Assembly: GCF_024297145.1 (NCBI RefSeq)
Contig: NZ_JANCTC010000002.1
Location: forward strand, 1 to 64,000
DNA length: 64,000 nt
Source: Mesorhizobium sp. LMG 17147
Lineage (GTDB): Bacteria > Pseudomonadota > Alphaproteobacteria > Rhizobiales > Rhizobiaceae
Direction of reading: 5' to 3'
This document shows positions 42,722-51,498 of this stretch, piece after piece; the first letter of the stretch is position 1, and each line of letters starts with the position of its first letter. Both the position numbers and the translations under genes were made by a program. The notes beneath the pieces were generated by a model. It was not told where the DNA came from. It searched no databases and saw only the letters and a program-made list of their open reading frames with translations.

Positions 42722-43363
42722 ATGGAAGGCTCTGCCGTATCGGATTCACAGGACGGCCAGATCGCATCGCCGCGCCGGGCACCGAGCCAGCAGCGCAGCC
42801 GCGAGCGGGTCGAGCGGATGCTGGCCGCCGCCTCGGCGCTGATCGCCGAGCAAGGCAGCGACGCCATGCGCATGGGAGAGGTAGCCGAGAGGGCAGGCGT
42901 GTCGATCGGCTCGCTCTACCAGTTCTTCCCGGACAAGCGGGCGATCATCTGGGCACTGGCCGAGCGCTACACCGCGGAAAGCCAGGCCTGCATTGCCACG
43001 GCACTGGCGGAGGTCAATGACGCCGAAGGCCTGTGCAAGGCGTTTTCGGAACTGGTGGATACCTACTACGGAATGTTCCTGGCGGAGCCGGTGATGCGCG
43101 ATATCTGGTCGGGCACGCAGGCCGACAAGGCGCTGCGCGACCTCGAGCTCGCCGACAGCCGGGCCAACGCCGAATTCCTCACCGCAGCGCTGAAGCGGCT
43201 GCGGCCTGACGCCGATCCGGCGGCGCTGGACGCGACGGCGTTTCTCATCTGGCAGATGGGCGAAGCGGCCATGCGGCTGGCGATCTCGGTCGGGCGAGAA
43301 GAAGGCGACAGGCTGGTTGCCGCTTACAAGCGAATGGCGCTCCGCGAGCTGGTGGACGGGTAG
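42722..43363 (+). CDS. TetR family transcriptional regulator
   Basis: 213 residues. The helix-turn-helix is in the first 70 residues: RVERMLAAASALIAEQGSDAMRMGEVAERAGVSIGSLYQFFPDKRAIIWALAERY (outline), the standard TetR pattern. The all-helical ligand domain follows. It is divergent from the DUF1772/NmrA pair and the palindrome at 42632-42650 lies between them, so it probably represses that pair in response to an unknown toxic compound. ATG 42722 was chosen over TTG 42695 because GGGAGACAG precedes it. Confidence 0.92.
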   Translation: MEGSAVSDSQDGQIASPRRAPSQQRSRERVERMLAAASALIAEQGSDAMRMGEVAERAGVSIGSLYQFFPDKRAIIWALAERYTAESQACIATALAEVNDAEGLCKAFSELVDTYYGMFLAEPVMRDIWSGTQADKALRDLELADSRANAEFLTAALKRLRPDADPAALDATAFLIWQMGEAAMRLAISVGREEGDRLVAAYKRMALRELVDG

Positions 43364-43419
43364 GCCGCCGTGCTCGTAGGGACAGGCCGTTAGGTGGTGG
43401 CGATTCAACTGCGGAAGCG

Positions 43420-43540
43420 GGGCGCTGCCCCTCATCTGCTTGCCGGCACCTTCTCCCCGTTAGTGACGGGAGAGGGGAAACTCCAGCGCCGGCGACGCCA
43501 CTTCCCGTTCTTCACGGGGAGAGGGTAAGGGTAAGGGGCA
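43420..43540. repeat. Palindromic repeat with CCTTCTCCCCGT motif
   Basis: The stretch holds CACCTTCTCCCCGTTAGTGA, GACGGGAGAGGGGAA and, 40 bases on, CTTCACGGGGAGAGGGTAAG with flanking CTGCCCCTCATCTGC and TAAGGGGCAA. The arms are complementary, so it folds into one large or two small hairpins. I associate elements of this type with intergenic repeats abundant in Mesorhizobium. It separates tetR from rpmE and contains no ORF of note. Confidence 0.65.
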
Positions 43541-43580
43541 ACACCAAACCTGAGATGATTGCCGCTGAGGCCCAATCAAC

Positions 43581-43606
43581 AAAAAACCCGCCACGAAGGC
43601 GGGTTT
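43581..43606 (-). terminator. Rho-independent terminator of rpmE
   Basis: On the minus strand, AAACCCGCC-TTCGT-GGCGGGTTT is followed by further T residues. It lies 24 bases after the rpmE stop and is a strong intrinsic terminator. Confidence 0.88.
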
Positions 43607-43629
43607 CTCGATCAGCGAAACGCCAGTGC

Positions 43630-43851
43630 CTAGAGGCCGAAACCTTCGAAACGCTTCTTGAACTTCGACAGGCGGCCACCGCGGTCGAGCAGGGTCTGCT
43701 GGCCGCCGGTCCAGGCCGGATGAGTGGTCGGGTCGATATCGAGGTTCATCGTATCGCCTTCCTTGCCCCAGGTCGAACGGGTCATGTATTCGGTGCCGTC
43801 GGTCATGACGACCTTGATGGTGTGGTAGTCGGGATGAATGTCGGTCTTCAT
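43630..43851 (-). CDS. rpmE: 50S ribosomal protein bL31
   Basis: 73 residues. [41 protein letters not shown] and then [29 protein letters not shown] (outline) are typical of alphaproteobacterial bL31. It has no zinc-binding cysteines, as in the zinc-independent form, which is normal for rhizobia. It has its own promoter region (43852-44015) and a strong terminator. The MsbA-like exporter gene lies divergently upstream, a neighbour pairing common in Rhizobiales. Confidence 0.96.
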   Translation of the reverse strand: MKTDIHPDYHTIKVVMTDGTEYMTRSTWGKEGDTMNLDIDPTTHPAWTGGQQTLLDRGGRLSKFKKRFEGFGL

Positions 43852-44018
43852 GGTTCTGTTCCTGGCTGCCGGGCGCTGCCGACGGGCTGAAGCCTGCGTC
43901 GATGCGCCCCTTTTTAAAACTCGAAGCCGCAGCTATTGAGGAGCCACGCTTCTAAAACGGTCGGCGAGCCTATACATCAGCCGGAATTGAATCACAAGGC
44001 CGCGGCAAGCGCATATTG

Positions 44019-45857
44019 ATGGCGCAAACCTCAAAGGGCCAAAGGAAACGGGTCATGGCGAACATCAGCGGCGATGCAGACGAGCGCAGGCGCTCGCTGA
44101 GGCCGCTGCAGCGCCTGTTTCCCTATATCATGCATTACCGCAAAATGGTCATCGGCGCGATCGTCTCGCTGGCCGTGGCGGCGGCGACGACGCTGGCGCT
44201 GCCGCTGGCCGTGCGGCGGATGATAGATCACGGCTTTTCCGCTTCCGATTCCAGCTTCATTGCCGAATATTTCGCGATGCTGGTGGTGATGGCCGCCGTG
44301 CTGGCGGCGGCGTCTGCCAGCCGCTACTATTTCGTCATCACGCTCGGCGAGCGCGTCGTTGCCGATATCCGCCGCGATGTCTTTGCCCATGTCACTACGC
44401 TGTCGCCCTCCTTCTTCGATACCGCCCAGTCGGGCGAGATCGTCTCGCGGCTCGCCGCCGACACGACGCAGGTCAAATCGGCCGTCGGTGCTACCGCCTC
44501 GGTGGCTTTGCGCAACGTCATTCTTGGCCTCGGCGCCGTGGCGATGATGGTCTTCACCAGCCCAAAACTGTCCGGCCTGGTCATCGCGGCCATTCCGCTA
44601 ATCGTGCTGCCGCTGGTCGCCTTCGGCCGCTCGGTGCGGCGCAAGTCACGGCTGGCGCAGGATACTCTGGCCAATGCCACCGCCTACGCCAGCGAGCAGA
44701 TCGGCGCGGTGCGCACCCTGCAGGCCTTCACCAACGAGAAGCTTGTAACCGGGTATTTTTCATCCGCCGTGGAAGCAGCGTTCGAAGCGGCGCGGGCCTC
44801 GATCTTTGCCCGCTCCTTTCTCACCTTCTTCGCTATCTTCATGATCTTTTCGTCGGTCGTGGCGGTGCTGTGGTTCGGTTCGCGCGACGTGCTCGACGGC
44901 ACGCTGTCGCCGGGCACGCTTGGCCAGTTCCTGCTTTATTCGGTGTTCGCCGCCGGCGCGCTCGGCGCCTTGTCGGAGGTCTGGGGCGAACTGTCCCAGG
45001 CAGCGGGCGCTGCCGAACGGCTGACCGAGATCCTGGCCGAGAAACCCGCGATCCAGGCGCCCGCCGATCCGAAGCCGCTGCCGGCAAAGGCGAGAGGCGC
45101 GGTCAGCTTCGACGATGTCTCCTTCTCCTATCCGGCCCGGCCCGACCGCGCCGCCGTCCATGGCCTGAGCTTTCAGGTCAAACCCGGTGAGACGGTGGCG
45201 ATCGTCGGGCCATCCGGCGCCGGCAAGAGCACGGTGTTTTCGCTGCTTCTGCGCTTCTACGATCCGGAGGCCGGCAGGATCGTCATCGACGGGGTCGATC
45301 TGCGCGAGGCCGATCCGGCCGCGATCCGCGCGCGCATCGCCATCGTGCCGCAGGACGTCACCATTTTTGCGGCGAGCGCGCGTGACAATATCGGCTTTGG
45401 CCGGCCCGGTGCCAGCCAGGCCGAGATCGAGGCGGCGGCGAAGGACGCGCTTGCCGACGAGTTCATCCTGAAGCTCGAAAAAGGCTATGACAGCCAGGTC
45501 GGCGAGCGCGGCGTGACGCTGTCGGGCGGCCAGCGCCAGCGCGTGGCGATCGCCCGCGCCATTCTGCGCGATGCGCCGATCCTTCTGCTCGACGAGGCGA
45601 CCTCGGCACTCGATGCCGAAAGCGAGACGCTGGTGCAGACGGCGCTGGACCGGCTGATGCAGGGCCGCACCACGATCGTCATCGCCCATCGGCTGGCAAC
45701 CGTGCTGAAGGCCGATCGCATCCTGGTCATGGATGGCGGCCGCATCGTCGAGGAAGGCACGCATCAGAGCCTGGTCGCCAAGGGCGGCATCTATGCGCGG
45801 CTGGCCAAGCTGCAGTTCGATACCGGTGCGAATGCTTTCAGGGGCGCGGCCGAGTAG
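44019..45857 (+). CDS. ABC exporter, fused permease and ATPase (MsbA/lipid type)
   Basis: About 612 residues, a half-transporter that should work as a homodimer. Six membrane helices lie in about 30-320 (IMHYRKMVIGAIVSLAV, first). The ATPase domain follows, with Walker A GPSGAGKST, signature LSGGQRQRVAIARA, Walker B ILLLDEATSALD and H-loop IVIAHRLAT. The family includes MsbA-like lipid exporters and multidrug pumps; the cargo is uncertain. ATG 44019 and ATG 44055 are both possible starts; the second has GGAAACGGG upstream. It is divergent from rpmE. Confidence 0.93.
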   Translation: MAQTSKGQRKRVMANISGDADERRRSLRPLQRLFPYIMHYRKMVIGAIVSLAVAAATTLALPLAVRRMIDHGFSASDSSFIAEYFAMLVVMAAVLAAASASRYYFVITLGERVVADIRRDVFAHVTTLSPSFFDTAQSGEIVSRLAADTTQVKSAVGATASVALRNVILGLGAVAMMVFTSPKLSGLVIAAIPLIVLPLVAFGRSVRRKSRLAQDTLANATAYASEQIGAVRTLQAFTNEKLVTGYFSSAVEAAFEAARASIFARSFLTFFAIFMIFSSVVAVLWFGSRDVLDGTLSPGTLGQFLLYSVFAAGALGALSEVWGELSQAAGAAERLTEILAEKPAIQAPADPKPLPAKARGAVSFDDVSFSYPARPDRAAVHGLSFQVKPGETVAIVGPSGAGKSTVFSLLLRFYDPEAGRIVIDGVDLREADPAAIRARIAIVPQDVTIFAASARDNIGFGRPGASQAEIEAAAKDALADEFILKLEKGYDSQVGERGVTLSGGQRQRVAIARAILRDAPILLLDEATSALDAESETLVQTALDRLMQGRTTIVIAHRLATVLKADRILVMDGGRIVEEGTHQSLVAKGGIYARLAKLQFDTGANAFRGAAE

Positions 45858-45882
45858 GTCTGCCCGCGGCCGCCGGGATTCT

Positions 45883-47973
45883 TCAGCTACCGAAAGCTCG
45901 GCGTTTGCCGCGTCGATAGGCGATGAACAGGGGAACGCCGACAAGCAACGACAACAAAAGCATGCCGGCGACGGTCTGTCGCTGCTCCTTTGCAGGATCG
46001 CTGAGCTGCACATCGGCAGGCGGCTCTTCATAGGTAAAATCGTACTGCCAGCGAATTTGGTCTGCCACGTCATCGACGGTTTTCAGATAATCGGCAATCG
46101 CCTTGGCCGGCACTTCCCTTGCCAGCGTCTGAAAGTTCCATTCAACTTGAAATTCGGTGGGCGTGTTGGACCAGGACGCCTTGAGAGACAGATAGGGCGT
46201 CACGACGTTTTTCATCGATTCGCCGGAAAACCTCGCCTTGAGGTTGCGCACGGTCACCTTGTGGCGGCGGTAGAACTGGGAGCCGAGGGAGACGGGCCCG
46301 GTTCGGTCGACGATTGTCGGGGTTGGAAGAGAGTTGTTGCCGAGATCGGCCGCGCGGATCGGGAAATCCTTTGCCAGATCGTTGGCCGCCAGCGCCTCCG
46401 CCGGCAAGCGATAACTTTCCTTCACACTCACTATGTTGCCGTCGCGGCGATCCACGATTTCCGGCTTGGCGATGGTTTGGATGCCGGGATATTGCTTGTT
46501 GTAGTATTTCAGGTAGGCGTCCGACACCTCGCTCAGCGACCGGCTGGCGAAATTGCCGCGCATCCAATCGGCATCGGCGTCCTCATATGTCGAGAAGACC
46601 GTCAGCACCAAGGGATCGCCCGGTTTGCGCGGAAAGTCGAATTCCTCGACGATCTGGATCGATGGGCTGGTGAGCACAGGGCTTGGCATCTTCTCCAACC
46701 CGCCGGTGCTGGAAAGCGGCAGCGCGAAGCCGTAGTCCGGCTGTGCGAGATTGTGCGCCCTGCCGCCCTGAAGATAGTTCGTGGCGTCCAGCCAATATGT
46801 CTTTGTTCCGATCCTTGCCTTGACTATGGCATGGTCGAAATCGCGGAGCGCCGGCAGATGCTGGTCCAGGGCCCGTCCCTCTTCGAGATCGGCCAAGGCG
46901 ACCTCGGCAGCAATGCCAAGTCGCACAAGCGACGAAACCAGCAGCAGGGCCTTGTCCTTGCAGTCACCGAACCCGCTCAGGATGACCGTCGCGGGATCAC
47001 GCGGAACGTAGGAACCGGCACCCATCGACAGGCTTACATAGCGGATCTGGTCCTGCACCAACCGCATTGCCTCGACCATTCGGTCCTCCGGCACCGGATG
47101 TCGCAGAGCGATGTCGTCGAGCTTTGCGGCAAAAGCCGGGGGAAAAGTGGTCGCTGGCTTGTAATAGGGCGCAACGGCATCGACCACGCTTTGCCAATTC
47201 GCGGTAGACGCGACATCGATGGAGCCCCAGCCTGGATAGGTCACGGGCAGGTTATCCTCGACATTGACCGGTTTCGGGTTTGGAATCTCCCATAGATAAG
47301 TGGTGTCCGGCCCAGTCGGGGAGATTGAGGGCTTAAGTCGGGTTCCCCTTGTCTTGATCTGGAGCGGCTGGCCCGAAGGCCAAATGATGCTTGTGCGGAG
47401 AAGCGCTACCGGCTCTTCCCATTCGGTGGAGAAATTCTTGAAGAAAAGGTCCTTGCCGACCAGCGGTGTTACTTCGTAGGTCGACCCGTAATCGACGATG
47501 TCGCCGGCACGCACGTCATCGATGTTGACATGTGCAGTCAGCCAGCCGTCGAAGACGCCTTTCTCGGCGTCTCTTTCCCTGCGGAAGATGTCGAATTCGA
47601 CGCCTTCCAGCCGGTCCAGAACGGCGCCATCGCGGATGATGTGAAGATGGTTAAGCGTGACCTTGTGCCGGGACGGATCGAACTGCAGATCGATACTCGC
47701 GCCACGATCCAGGCCGGGGCGGTCGACGATCTTATAGACGGTGCGCGAGTACTCGACATAGCCGCCGGCGCGATGCTTGATCTGGTCGTCCGAGAGCAGC
47801 CATGAAACGCCATTCTTGATTTGATCCGATCGGGCGGGATCGGCAGCCGGAATATCAAGCTGCTTTACCCAGCTTTCTGCCGGACCCTTGAAAACCATGT
47901 CGTCGGACATGGCCGGAGAACTCAGACCGATCAATAAGATGAAAAATACCGAGCGGGGCCAGAAAGACTTCAT
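45883..47973 (-). CDS. DUF3857 and transglutaminase-like domain protein, secreted
   Basis: About 696 residues. A signal peptide (MKSFWPRSVFFILLIGLSSPAMS) comes first, DUF3857 occupies about 60-230, and a transglutaminase-like domain about 270-400. The latter has the catalytic cysteine in GFGDCKDKALLL, the histidine in DHAIVKA and the aspartate in YWLDATN. A beta-rich region and a C-terminal membrane helix with a basic tail (LSLLVGVPLFIAYRRGKRRAFGS) follow, so the protein is anchored with its bulk outside. The catalytic triad seems intact. The upstream ATG at 48000 is less likely, as it places ten polar residues before the signal. The function is unknown; it is convergent with the ABC exporter. 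Confidence 0.88.
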   Translation of the reverse strand: MKSFWPRSVFFILLIGLSSPAMSDDMVFKGPAESWVKQLDIPAADPARSDQIKNGVSWLLSDDQIKHRAGGYVEYSRTVYKIVDRPGLDRGASIDLQFDPSRHKVTLNHLHIIRDGAVLDRLEGVEFDIFRRERDAEKGVFDGWLTAHVNIDDVRAGDIVDYGSTYEVTPLVGKDLFFKNFSTEWEEPVALLRTSIIWPSGQPLQIKTRGTRLKPSISPTGPDTTYLWEIPNPKPVNVEDNLPVTYPGWGSIDVASTANWQSVVDAVAPYYKPATTFPPAFAAKLDDIALRHPVPEDRMVEAMRLVQDQIRYVSLSMGAGSYVPRDPATVILSGFGDCKDKALLLVSSLVRLGIAAEVALADLEEGRALDQHLPALRDFDHAIVKARIGTKTYWLDATNYLQGGRAHNLAQPDYGFALPLSSTGGLEKMPSPVLTSPSIQIVEEFDFPRKPGDPLVLTVFSTYEDADADWMRGNFASRSLSEVSDAYLKYYNKQYPGIQTIAKPEIVDRRDGNIVSVKESYRLPAEALAANDLAKDFPIRAADLGNNSLPTPTIVDRTGPVSLGSQFYRRHKVTVRNLKARFSGESMKNVVTPYLSLKASWSNTPTEFQVEWNFQTLAREVPAKAIADYLKTVDDVADQIRWQYDFTYEEPPADVQLSDPAKEQRQTVAGMLLLSLLVGVPLFIAYRRGKRRAFGS

Positions 47974-48116
47974 CCTATGAAAACTGTAACAGGCAGACAT
48001 CTACGCTCGCCCAACTTGGAAGAACTCCTTCTTCAGAGGCTTTCCCACCAAAGTAAAGGCCAGTTTCGCGGATTTCTGCGGTCACCGCGGCAAGAGCCGG
48101 GAATAGACGGAGCGGC

Positions 48117-49601
48117 TCAGTTGCCGTACCGCTTCTTCAGGTGATCGGTGAAATGCGCGGCATTGAGCTTTTCGCCGGTGGCGCGTTCGAGCAGTTCCGG
48201 CGTCGACCAGCGCGAGCCTTGCGACCAGATCCTTTTGCGGCGCCAGTCGTTGATCGCGGCGAAATCGCCCTTGGCGAGGTCTTCGTCGGCTGAAGGATGA
48301 TCTCTGGTCAGCGCCGCCCATTGCTGCGCCGCCATCATGGCGCCGAGCGTGTAGGAGGGGAAATAGCCGAAGGCGGCACCCGGCCAGTGGACGTCCTGCA
48401 TCGGACCATCAGCCGGATTGTCTGATGTCGACAGCCCGAGATAATCGCGCATCTTGGCATCCCAGGCCTCGGGCAGGTCGGCTGCTTCCAGCCGTCCCGA
48501 GACAAGCTCCTGCTCCAGCTCGTAGCGCAGGATGACGTGCAGCGGATAGGTGACCTCGTCGGCATCGACACGGATCAGGCCGCGCTCGACCCGGTGCACA
48601 TGCGGCAGGATGTCGTCGATCGTCCACCTCTCGCCAAGGTGTCTTTCGACCACCGGCAGCGCCCAGCGCCAGAATTCTGGATTGCGGCCGATCTGCTTTT
48701 CTACGAACAGGCTCTGGCTTTCATGCACCGCCATGCCGCGCGCTTTGCCGAGCGGCCAGTGCGCCCATGCCTTCGGCAGGTTCTGCTCGTACAGCGCATG
48801 GCCGGTCTCGTGCAGCACGCCCATCAGCGCCGACAGGAAATCCGAGGTCTTGTAGCGCGTGGTGATGCGCACGTCGCTCGGCACCCCGCCGCAGAACGGA
48901 TGGTGCGAAACCGACAGCGAGCCGTGCGTGAGGTCGAAGCCGACTGCCGCCATCATCGCGAGGCCGAGCTCGCGCTGCTTGTCCAAGGGGTAGCTGCCGG
49001 AAAGCGGCTTCAGCGGATGTTTTGCCAGCCGCTCTTCCTGCACGGCCAGTGCCTCCGGTACGAAGCCTTTCAGGAAGGCCTTCAACTCGGCAAACACAGG
49101 CGTGATGTCGGCGGTGCGATTGCCCGGGTCATATTGCTCCATCAGCGCGTCGTAAGGCTCGAGCCCGAGTACCTCGGCGCGAAGTGCCGCCTCCTCGCGG
49201 ACCAGCGCCACGACGCCTTCCAGCGCCGGCAGGAAGCCGGCCCAGTCGTTCTTGGCGTGCAGGTCGCGCCAGAGCTGCTCGGAGCGCATGCGCGCTGTCG
49301 TCTGGCGCTCGACGAATTCGACCGGCAGGCAGGTCAGGTTGGTGTATTGCCGGCGGAATTCCCTGACCGCGGCCTGCTGCTCTTCGTTCAGCGCTTCCTG
49401 CTCGGCCGCCGCGATCCAATCGGCAATCTCCGGCGCAGTCGCCCGGGCATGGTGCATGCCGGCAAGCGCCGACATTGCCTCCGCGCGCTTCTCGCCGCCG
49501 CCGACCGCCATATGGGTCGCTTCATCGGCGCCGAGGATGGCGAGGGCGTGTTCCAGTGCTTCGAGCTTGTGGCCGAGGTCGTGGAGTTTTTGAAAGGACA
49601 T
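48117..49601 (-). CDS. M32 family carboxypeptidase (carboxypeptidase Taq)
   Basis: 494 residues, all helical. The zinc motif HETGH (HExxH) lies in GVLHETGHALYEQNL and the third ligand glutamate in HESQSLFVEKQIGR. DVRITTRY and the C-terminal IHWPGAAFGYFPSYTLG-type text (here DVHWPGAAFGYFPSYTLGAM) are family hallmarks. It removes C-terminal residues from peptides with broad specificity in the cytoplasm. ATG 49601 (MSFQKLHDLG) is preferred to the upstream 49640 start, which adds residues with no homology. No neighbour suggests a specific substrate. Confidence 0.94.
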   Translation of the reverse strand: MSFQKLHDLGHKLEALEHALAILGADEATHMAVGGGEKRAEAMSALAGMHHARATAPEIADWIAAAEQEALNEEQQAAVREFRRQYTNLTCLPVEFVERQTTARMRSEQLWRDLHAKNDWAGFLPALEGVVALVREEAALRAEVLGLEPYDALMEQYDPGNRTADITPVFAELKAFLKGFVPEALAVQEERLAKHPLKPLSGSYPLDKQRELGLAMMAAVGFDLTHGSLSVSHHPFCGGVPSDVRITTRYKTSDFLSALMGVLHETGHALYEQNLPKAWAHWPLGKARGMAVHESQSLFVEKQIGRNPEFWRWALPVVERHLGERWTIDDILPHVHRVERGLIRVDADEVTYPLHVILRYELEQELVSGRLEAADLPEAWDAKMRDYLGLSTSDNPADGPMQDVHWPGAAFGYFPSYTLGAMMAAQQWAALTRDHPSADEDLAKGDFAAINDWRRKRIWSQGSRWSTPELLERATGEKLNAAHFTDHLKKRYGN

Positions 49602-49802
49602 TGTGGGTTCCGCTGATTTGACGGCGAGAAAAGATATCAATGCAAAACTGTTGGCAACCCCGAAAGCCGTCCGCGACCGACGCGGTGCCGGCGGTGCTGG
49701 CGCTGATTGCGCTGGCGTTGGGCTAGCGCATGATCCCTGAACCGAGCTGGAAAAGGATCATGCACAAATCAATTGCCACAGCGCCGGGCGCTGCGGCCGA
49801 TT

Positions 49803-50202
49803 TCAGCCGCCTGGATAGGTTGGGCCATAGCCGTTCGGATAATATCCGCCATCGGCGCCGTTGCCGATGAGGAAGGCACTGCCGGTATCAGCGCGCAGCT
49901 TTTGGCTGACATCGTCGAGCTGCGCCAGCAACTGCTGATATTGCGTGCTCGGCATCGTTCCCTCGCGCGCGGCCCTCTCGGCGGCCCGGTCGAGTTGAGC
50001 GAGCTGCGTGCGCAAGTCACGCGCCTCGCCCGGCTCGAGCTTGTTCGCCTGGACGGCGCCCTGGATACCTGTCTCCACGCTCTGGATCTGATTGATCAAG
50101 GCCGTCTCACGTGGGCCGGCGTAAGCGCCGGCAAACGGAAACGACGAGGAGAAGTGTGGCGAGCTTAGAAGTCCTAAAATTCCTGGGAGCGAAGAAGCGC
50201 AT
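49803..50202 (-). pseudogene. Small secreted protein with frameshift in signal peptide
   Basis: A Shine-Dalgarno (AAAGGAGACGC) precedes ATG 50202, which reads MRFFAPRNFRTSKLATLLLVVS, a normal signal peptide start, then runs out of frame and ends at TGA near 50107. The next frame continues the expected signal end and mature protein: FPFAGAYAGPRETALINQIQSVETGIQGAV and so on to GYGPTYPGG. The break lies near 50140-50155, a CTCCTCGTCG tract. One base gained or lost would restore a secreted protein of about 130 residues. The mature part is helical with a Gly/Tyr-rich end; its function is unknown. It could be a sequencing error. Confidence 0.7.
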
Positions 50203-50465
50203 GGTTGCGTCTCCTTTACTGGGGAAGGCGGTGGTTGGGAGGGGCCCTGCCTTCCGGCCGTGGGCCGTCAGGTTCCGTCGCGTCGCGATGAGCGGTTCCA
50301 CCGCCGGCGGTTCTCGGCCCATGACCAAGGCTAAAAGGCCACGGCGGCAAAATGTAATAAAAAAAGGTAATTTTTTCAGCTCTTCCCGCTGCCGCACCAG
50401 TGCACTAAATGCCGCCTACTTGAGCCGCTCGAGCTGGCGCATGACATAAGCCAAAGGCTTGCAGA

Positions 50466-51497
50466 TCACCGCTCGGTCAGCTTCAACTCGATACGGCGGT
50501 TCTTATTGCGCGCCTCTTCGGTATCGGCGGGGTCGAGCGGCTGGAATTCGCCGAAGCCGGCCGCGACCAGCCGGTTGGCCGGCACACCGTTCTCGATCAG
50601 GAACTTGACCACCGATGTCGAGCGCGCCGTCGACAATTCCCAATTGTCGCGGTAGCGGCCGGTGCCGGAGAGCGGCTTGTTGTCGGTGTGGCCGTCGACG
50701 CGCAGCACCCAGTTGATCTCCGGCGGGATTTCCTTTTGCAATTCGATGATGGCATCGGCGAGCTTCTTCATCTCGACCTTGCCGGCATCGTTGATCACGT
50801 CGGAGCCGGTCGGGAAAAGCACTTCCGACTGGAAGACGAAGCGGTCGCCGACGATGCGGATGTTCTCGCGGTCGGCGAGAATTTCACGCAAGCGGCCGAA
50901 GAAATCGGAGCGGTAGCGGTTCAGCTCCTGCACGCGTTGCGCCAGTGCGACGTTGAGGCGGCGGCCGAGATCGGCGATCTTGGTGTTGGACTCGCGGTCG
51001 CGCGTTTCGGACACGTCGAGCGCTTGTTCGAGCGCTGCGATCTGCTTGCGCAGCGCCGAAATCTGCTGGTTGAGGATCTCGACCTGGCTTAGCGCCTGCT
51101 GGCTGATCTGGCGCTGGCTGTCGAGTTCGCCGGAAAGGGCCGTTGCGCGCTGGTTGGCGGCATCGCCGGCACCGGCGCCTTGCGCCAGCAATTGCTCGAG
51201 CCGGCTCTTTTCCGCCTCCGATGCGGATAGCGATGCCTGCAAATTGGCAAGGGTGTCCTCCTTGTCCTGTGTCGTCGAGCGCTCCAGCGCCAGAAGCTGG
51301 GTCAACTCATTGATCTGCGAGTTGAGGCGGTTGAGCACCGTGTCCTTGCCGGAGATCTCGCGGCCGAGCAGAAACTGCGCCAGCACGAAAACCGTGAGCA
51401 GGAACATGATCGCCAACAGCAGCGTCGACAGCGCATCGACGAAGCCCGGCCAGTAATCGATGCGGCGGTCGGAGCGCCGGCCTCGTGCCAACGCCAC
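50466..51497 (-). CDS. OmpA-domain peptidoglycan-binding protein of a MotA/B-like pair
   Basis: 343 residues. One N-terminal membrane helix (FVDALSTLLLAIMFLLTVFVLAQFLL, with the plug-like DYWPGFVDA start of MotB/ExbD-type proteins), a long coiled coil (about 50-200) and a C-terminal OmpA domain with RVDGHTDNKPLSG and NRRIELKLTER. OmpA domains bind peptidoglycan. Together with the MotA-like gene immediately upstream it should form a proton-driven stator-like complex not tied to flagella. The aspartate in DYWPGFVDA could be the proton-binding residue. It starts one base after the partner's stop. Confidence 0.88.
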   Translation of the reverse strand: MALARGRRSDRRIDYWPGFVDALSTLLLAIMFLLTVFVLAQFLLGREISGKDTVLNRLNSQINELTQLLALERSTTQDKEDTLANLQASLSASEAEKSRLEQLLAQGAGAGDAANQRATALSGELDSQRQISQQALSQVEILNQQISALRKQIAALEQALDVSETRDRESNTKIADLGRRLNVALAQRVQELNRYRSDFFGRLREILADRENIRIVGDRFVFQSEVLFPTGSDVINDAGKVEMKKLADAIIELQKEIPPEINWVLRVDGHTDNKPLSGTGRYRDNWELSTARSTSVVKFLIENGVPANRLVAAGFGEFQPLDPADTEEARNKNRRIELKLTER

Positions 51498-51498
51498 G

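Noticed and set aside
43420..43540. CRISPR array
   Set aside because: The repeated arms are inverted and only two, without regular spacers or cas genes nearby.
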